The notes beneath the pieces are model-generated. The model had not been told where the DNA came from, did not search any database, and saw only the letters and a program-made list of their open reading frames with translations. Of a DNA stretch of 64,000 nucleotides, positions 60,304 to 64,000 are shown piece by piece (the stretch's first letter is position 1; every line of letters starts with the position of its first letter). Position numbers and translations under genes: made by a program. The DNA is from JBAZLV01 sp964586075 (GTDB lineage: Bacteria > Nitrospirota > UBA9217), in NCBI GenBank assembly GCA_964586075.1, contig CAZPGZ010000006.1:1-64000 (forward strand). The letters run 5' to 3'.

Positions 60304-61677
60304 ATGGAAGAAAAAGACTCGCTCAATATCATACGGAATAATTTATTCTATGGTTCCGCGGATTATACAAAGAACCAGCCTGATCTTTATCTGCCGCATC
60401 GCTATAAAATACTAGCGCCATCCCAGACAGATTCCTTTATCGAAAAAGTAAAAGAAAGTCTTGCTGATGAACCGGAAGTGCTGCTTTACGTGCATCTCCC
60501 TTTTTGCTTTTCAGAATGCTATTTTTGCAACTCATATCCTCACAATGTAAACAAAAAAGTCCAGGAAGAATATCTGGAAAATATTCTGAAGGAGATCGAG
60601 CTTTTCGCCGCGCGCGGTTTTTTCACGGGCAGAAGGGCAAAGGGCATCTACTTTGGCGGCGGCACGCCGACCTCCTTTTCGAATCATGACATCCAGCGCA
60701 TTATCCATGCACTCCAGTCCTGCATTGCTATGGCTGACGGCCATAATATAACGACTGAAGCGCATCCTGATACCCTTGCCGACAAAAAAAGGATTCAGGA
60801 GTTGGCACAGATTGGAATAACTAGGTTGAGCGTCGGCTGCCAGACATTCGATCAGCAGGTGCTGTCGCTCTGCAACCGGAAAAACAGCGAAATGCAGATT
60901 GGCCGGATTGTGAAAGCGGCACAGGATGCCGGCATAGCGATCAATATTGATATGATGACGGGGCTGCCCGGACAGACGATCGACGGCGTCAAAAAAGACC
61001 TTGCTATACTGGAATCGATTCGGCCGGATGCGGTAGAGTATATCAGACATGAAATTGTCAACCCACTCATTATCAGACTCTATAAGGAGAATCCCGGTCT
61101 TGTTGTGAGTAACGACACGCTTTTTGACATGGTCTATCTTACGCAGGAGTGGATGAGTGCCAATGGATACGAACAGAACGGCCGGTTTACGAATGACAAA
61201 CAGTGGGGATATCGCTATTACTGGTTAAAGGAAATGCCCATCATTGCATTTGGCTCCCGCGCCCGGTCTTATACAAAAACTATTTTGCATGACAAGCATG
61301 AAGAACTGTCGACGTATTCGAGCATGATCAAAAAAGGCCAATTGCCGATCGGCAGATATGTTTTTCTGTCGGAACGGGAGCAGATGTACCGTTCGCTTTT
61401 TCTGAATCTTCAGTTTAAAAAGGGACTTGAGATACGACAGTTTCAGGAAAGATTTCATGCCGACCCTTTAGTTGTTTTTGCTTCCCTTCTGAAGAAGTTG
61501 AGCGGATATTCCTGCGTCCAACATGAAGACGATGCAATCCGACTGACAAAATATGGCGCATATTTTGTCGAAGATGTTTGCGATTATATTACCGACACAT
61601 TGTTAAAGGAAGAATCGAGCTCTGCAATCAGGGCACCTCATTCAGAAGGTGGAAGGCCATCGAACAGGCTGCACTGA
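60304..61677 (+). CDS. HemN/HemW-like radical SAM protein
   Basis: This 457-aa protein has the coproporphyrinogen-oxidase-like layout: YVHLPFCFSECYFCNS (CxxxCxxC), GIYFGGGTPTSF, RLSVGCQTFD and MMTGLPGQT. True HemN has a further Cys right after the third (CxC); here Asn follows, as in HemW and related enzymes. So it is more likely a HemW-like heme chaperone or a specialised methyltransferase than an oxidase. A C-terminal HemN_C-like helical part follows (about 345-440). It stands as a single gene. Confidence 0.82.
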   Translation: MEEKDSLNIIRNNLFYGSADYTKNQPDLYLPHRYKILAPSQTDSFIEKVKESLADEPEVLLYVHLPFCFSECYFCNSYPHNVNKKVQEEYLENILKEIELFAARGFFTGRRAKGIYFGGGTPTSFSNHDIQRIIHALQSCIAMADGHNITTEAHPDTLADKKRIQELAQIGITRLSVGCQTFDQQVLSLCNRKNSEMQIGRIVKAAQDAGIAINIDMMTGLPGQTIDGVKKDLAILESIRPDAVEYIRHEIVNPLIIRLYKENPGLVVSNDTLFDMVYLTQEWMSANGYEQNGRFTNDKQWGYRYYWLKEMPIIAFGSRARSYTKTILHDKHEELSTYSSMIKKGQLPIGRYVFLSEREQMYRSLFLNLQFKKGLEIRQFQERFHADPLVVFASLLKKLSGYSCVQHEDDAIRLTKYGAYFVEDVCDYITDTLLKEESSSAIRAPHSEGGRPSNRLH

Positions 61678-61775
61678 GTCCTGTTGCACTATTCTCTGGT
61701 TTTGAAATGATCCTGTTGCTTTACAGGGGGAACCAGGCGCTTTCTTGATGAGGCTGAAAGAATGATAGAGGATGT

Positions 61776-62243
61776 ATGAAGGTTGCCACCCTTTTTTTAC
61801 TTATAGCTCTTTTTTTGATTATCGCAACATGCTGCTTGGCCAGTCCGGACGATATCCTTGGCGTCTGGACAACTGAAGATCATGATGCAAAAGTAAAAAT
61901 CGATAAATGCGGTTCGAAGTACTGTGCGTACATTGTCTGGCTTGAGCAACCGGTATATCCAGCGGATGCAAAAGACGGGAGCCCAGGTACACCCATGCTT
62001 GACCATAACAATCCGAATCCGGAGCTGAGAAAACGCCCTCTCTTAGGGCTTCAGATTTTTTCGGATTTCGAATTCACGGACAATAATGTGTGGAACGGCG
62101 GGACTATTTATAATTCTGATAATGGCAAGAATTACAAGGGGAAAATTCGCCTTGTGTCACCTCAAAAACTGGAATTGAGAGGGTTTATCGGCCTGTCGTT
62201 TTTAGGCCGTACAACTGTATGGTCCCGGCAGAATGCGCTGTAG
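61776..62243 (+). CDS. DUF2147-like exported protein
   Basis: This 155-aa protein has a signal peptide (residues 1-22, hydrophobic, ending near CLAS) and a lipocalin-like beta domain. DDILGVWTTEDHDAKVKIDK and NVWNGGTIYNSDNGKNYKGK are hallmarks of DUF2147, ending LRGFIGLSFLGRTTVW. Function is unknown; periplasmic location is likely. Confidence 0.85.
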   Translation: MKVATLFLLIALFLIIATCCLASPDDILGVWTTEDHDAKVKIDKCGSKYCAYIVWLEQPVYPADAKDGSPGTPMLDHNNPNPELRKRPLLGLQIFSDFEFTDNNVWNGGTIYNSDNGKNYKGKIRLVSPQKLELRGFIGLSFLGRTTVWSRQNAL

Positions 62244-62260
62244 GCAGAACTGATGACGGC

Positions 62261-62289
62261 TTGACAAGACGACCGGTGTCCTATAAGAT
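62261..62289 (+). promoter_or_regulatory. Promoter of the small membrane protein gene
   Basis: TTGACA (62261-62266), 17-bp spacer, TAAGAT (62284-62289). A start near 62296 leaves about 40 bases to the next ATG. Confidence 0.6.
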
Positions 62290-62334
62290 ATTTTTTATTG
62301 AGACGGCATAACGATTTCACAAGAAAATCAACCA

Positions 62335-62652
62335 ATGAAACGGCAGATGGCGTGCCCAATTGCTTTTTCCCCCGGAGTTGCCGAAATGCTGACAAAACAC
62401 CGCTGGCGTAATTTTTTCAGTATGTGGCTCACAACGATGAGCATTTTTACTGTTTTTCTGTTTACGAATATTATCATGGGAGTAATTGTCGGCGCATTTA
62501 CTTCCTGGCTGCTTTCGCTTACTGTTATCGGATCGTGGATCGTGGAAGGGCTCAACTTGCTGGGCGTGACGATGAGGACCGACGCGCTCTATGCTGTCGG
62601 TGCGGCGGCAGGGTTCTTTGCCGGTTTTTTAAAGTTCAAAATAGAAAAATAA
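62335..62652 (+). CDS. Small membrane protein, function unknown
   Basis: This 105-aa protein (or 87 aa from ATG 62389, MLTKHRWRNFF) has two or three hydrophobic helices (about 32-60 and 85-100) and ends in a basic tail (KFKIEK). No family is recognised. A promoter with good spacing lies upstream, which supports expression. Neither start has a clear ribosome binding site. It is followed by 129 bp without a gene and then the converging AsmA-like gene. Confidence 0.55.
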   Translation: MKRQMACPIAFSPGVAEMLTKHRWRNFFSMWLTTMSIFTVFLFTNIIMGVIVGAFTSWLLSLTVIGSWIVEGLNLLGVTMRTDALYAVGAAAGFFAGFLKFKIEK

Positions 62653-62781
62653 ACACGTGGTTCGAGGTCTCTCCGCCCCATTCCGCGGGAAAATTCTTTT
62701 CTCTCCGGACTTCTCACCGACGTACCTGACTCTCTTTGTCATTCTATTCTTCTGGTTCTTTCCGGTTTCAGAAACGATGTC

Positions 62782-64000
62782 TTACTGGTGCGGTTGGCCC
62801 TGTTTTTTGTCGGGAAGTATCGGCTGTATCACTTTAAAAGGAAGCTGTAATGTGCGTTTCATGATGCCGATAAGACCTTCTCCTATCGCGGTAGGAGAAA
62901 GAATGGTGACTGTTGGATCATTGATCTTTCCTTGCACTTTTACCGGGATTGTTATCAGAGTATTGCCGAGCACATCGCCCACCAGCGGGATGTTTTTGAC
63001 AATAAAATCCACTGTTTTAAAAGGGGCGACCAGTACCGTAATATCGATAATGCCATCCCCAATGTCTATCTCTCCTTGAGCAGCAAGGTTTGCCGTGACG
63101 CCGTCGATGGTTGCCTCGTGCAGCATGAGCTTCCCGTTTTTCATGACGCCCTTGACGGTAATTGCATTATAGGCAAATCCCGTACGGCTTAAATCGGGGA
63201 ATTTCCCCCGCATCATGTCGGTAATGTTTATCGCTGCAAAGATTCGTGCGAGAAGCGGATACCGATAAATTTCTCCCTCTTTTGCCGTGAACGTCACTCG
63301 TCCCTGCAGCGAACGGATCAGGTCATCGCTTTTGCCTTGTGTATACAGATGGCTCTGCAGATCAAGGGTCCCGGTAATCTTGGTGTTGTCCGAACCTGTC
63401 AGGCACAGGAGCGTGGATTCAAAAGGTTGTTGAACGGAATCAGGCTTAAAATCAAGAAAAAATTTTTCGTCAGACATGGTCATGGTGCCGGGAAGAGAGA
63501 TTCCGCATAGTGATGCTTTAAGAAATGCAACGTGGATGCCGCGCTGGTCCAGGATGATGTCTGCCTGAACCGGGGAGGTGGAAAATCGTCCGTATGAAAT
63601 GCTGTTTGCGTTGAGGTGGACGGTCCCGAAAAGAGGAAAATATTCTGTTTCTTCTTCCTGTTCCTGCACGCTGGTGTCCCTGTTTTCCAGAGCTAATGCC
63701 CGTTGAATGGTTTCTATCTTTATTGCATCAGAGAACAGGGCCATATTGAGATGGAAACCTGCTGATGATGCCTGAAGAGTTCCTGCGAGCGTAAAGGTTG
63801 CATCTTCCCAACTGAATGCACCTTTTTGCAATGTTGCTGTTTTGTTGTCCGCTTTCAGTGCGATAGCGGCTATTTTGAGGGGGTTGGCAGGCCCGAGTGG
63901 AAGAATGATGTTGGAACCCTCAATAGTGCCGCTGGCAGACGATTTCCAGGGATTATCCGGCTGAATATGGGCAGTGAAGTTTCCCCGTATCCATCCGTGG
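62782..64000 (-). CDS. AsmA-like protein, C-terminal part (gene runs off the window)
   Basis: The minus-strand frame is open from the window edge to the stop at 62782-62784, about 405 residues. It shows repeated beta-rich segments and the conserved C-terminal AsmA/YhdP-type stretch: GRVTFTAKEGEIYRYPLLAR, FAAINITDMMRG, GFAYNAITVKGVMKNGKL, DIGDGIIDITVLVAPFKTVD and VPLVGDVL. Such proteins bridge inner and outer membranes and help move phospholipids, or act in outer membrane assembly. The N-terminus with the membrane anchor lies beyond the window. An internal TTG at 63829-63831 is only an apparent start, because the frame continues upstream without a stop. Confidence 0.85.
   Translation of the reverse strand, partial: HGWIRGNFTAHIQPDNPWKSSASGTIEGSNIILPLGPANPLKIAAIALKADNKTATLQKGAFSWEDATFTLAGTLQASSAGFHLNMALFSDAIKIETIQRALALENRDTSVQEQEEETEYFPLFGTVHLNANSISYGRFSTSPVQADIILDQRGIHVAFLKASLCGISLPGTMTMSDEKFFLDFKPDSVQQPFESTLLCLTGSDNTKITGTLDLQSHLYTQGKSDDLIRSLQGRVTFTAKEGEIYRYPLLARIFAAINITDMMRGKFPDLSRTGFAYNAITVKGVMKNGKLMLHEATIDGVTANLAAQGEIDIGDGIIDITVLVAPFKTVDFIVKNIPLVGDVLGNTLITIPVKVQGKINDPTVTILSPTAIGEGLIGIMKRTLQLPFKVIQPILPDKKQGQPHQ

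Overview
The window reads as chromosome of a Gram-negative anaerobe, probably a deltaproteobacterium-like (Desulfobacterota) or Nitrospirota-like lineage. The evidence is an Ech-type energy-converting [NiFe] hydrogenase, a DHH/CBS/tRNA-nucleotidyltransferase fusion, a sigma-54 promoter, an RpoS-like sigma factor, many B12-binding radical SAM enzymes, LolA- and AsmA-like envelope proteins and LpxL/HtrB-like acyltransferases. Taxonomy is inferred from gene content only. An archaeal/eukaryotic-type PheRS pair points to past gene transfer.

Layout. 0-2.8 kb: the end of a receiver-domain protein, a tiny ORF behind a perfect 26-bp palindrome, a B12-binding radical SAM gene and a small exported protein (both minus strand). 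3.1-6.7 kb: a XerC/D recombinase and the large nucleotidyltransferase fusion. 6.7-13.7 kb: a 600-bp control region with a textbook sigma-54 promoter and a near-consensus sigma-70 promoter, then echABCDEF, a 13-bp-stem terminator, hypA and hypB. 13.8-22.4 kb: Na/Pi cotransporter, YjbQ-type protein, small Cys-rich protein, TPR/metallopeptidase, queA, SPOR protein, pheS and pheT.

22.5-50.7 kb: a 28-kb, one-directional biosynthetic cluster that starts at a near-consensus promoter and is tightly packed, with many 4-bp ATGA/GTGA overlaps. It encodes three complete ketosynthases, two ketosynthase homologues without the catalytic cysteine (one full-length and CLF-like, one half-length), three acyl carrier proteins, a FabG-like ketoreductase, a hotdog dehydratase, a radical SAM-SPASM protein fused to a second hotdog dehydratase, three B12-binding radical SAM enzymes, two FAD oxidoreductases, two adenylating ligases, a thioesterase, two membrane acyltransferases, a glycosyltransferase, a condensation-like acyltransferase and a polysaccharide deacetylase. 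LolA-like, MMPL and DUF3261-like lipoprotein genes would move the product to the outer membrane. The export and elongation genes resemble aryl-polyene clusters. The desaturase-like and radical SAM genes resemble the clusters proposed for anammox ladderane lipids. The product is most likely an unusual lipid or polyene attached to the cell envelope.

50.8-57.1 kb: rhomboid protease, a zinc-ribbon/receiver protein, tRNA-Pro(CGG), an RpoS-like sigma factor and tRNA-Arg(CCT). An exact 50-bp direct repeat of the 3' part of tRNA-Arg recurs 2,115 bp downstream and brackets an AT-rich mini-island with no integrase. The island carries a variant HicA, a long HicB and a third coupled gene of unknown function. 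A tandem PilZ-like protein follows.

57.1-64 kb: flavodoxin-like protein, small cytosolic protein, PAS sensor, HemN/HemW-like radical SAM protein, DUF2147-like protein, a small membrane protein and, on the minus strand, the 3' part of an AsmA-like gene that runs off the window. No CRISPR array, rRNA gene or transposase was seen.
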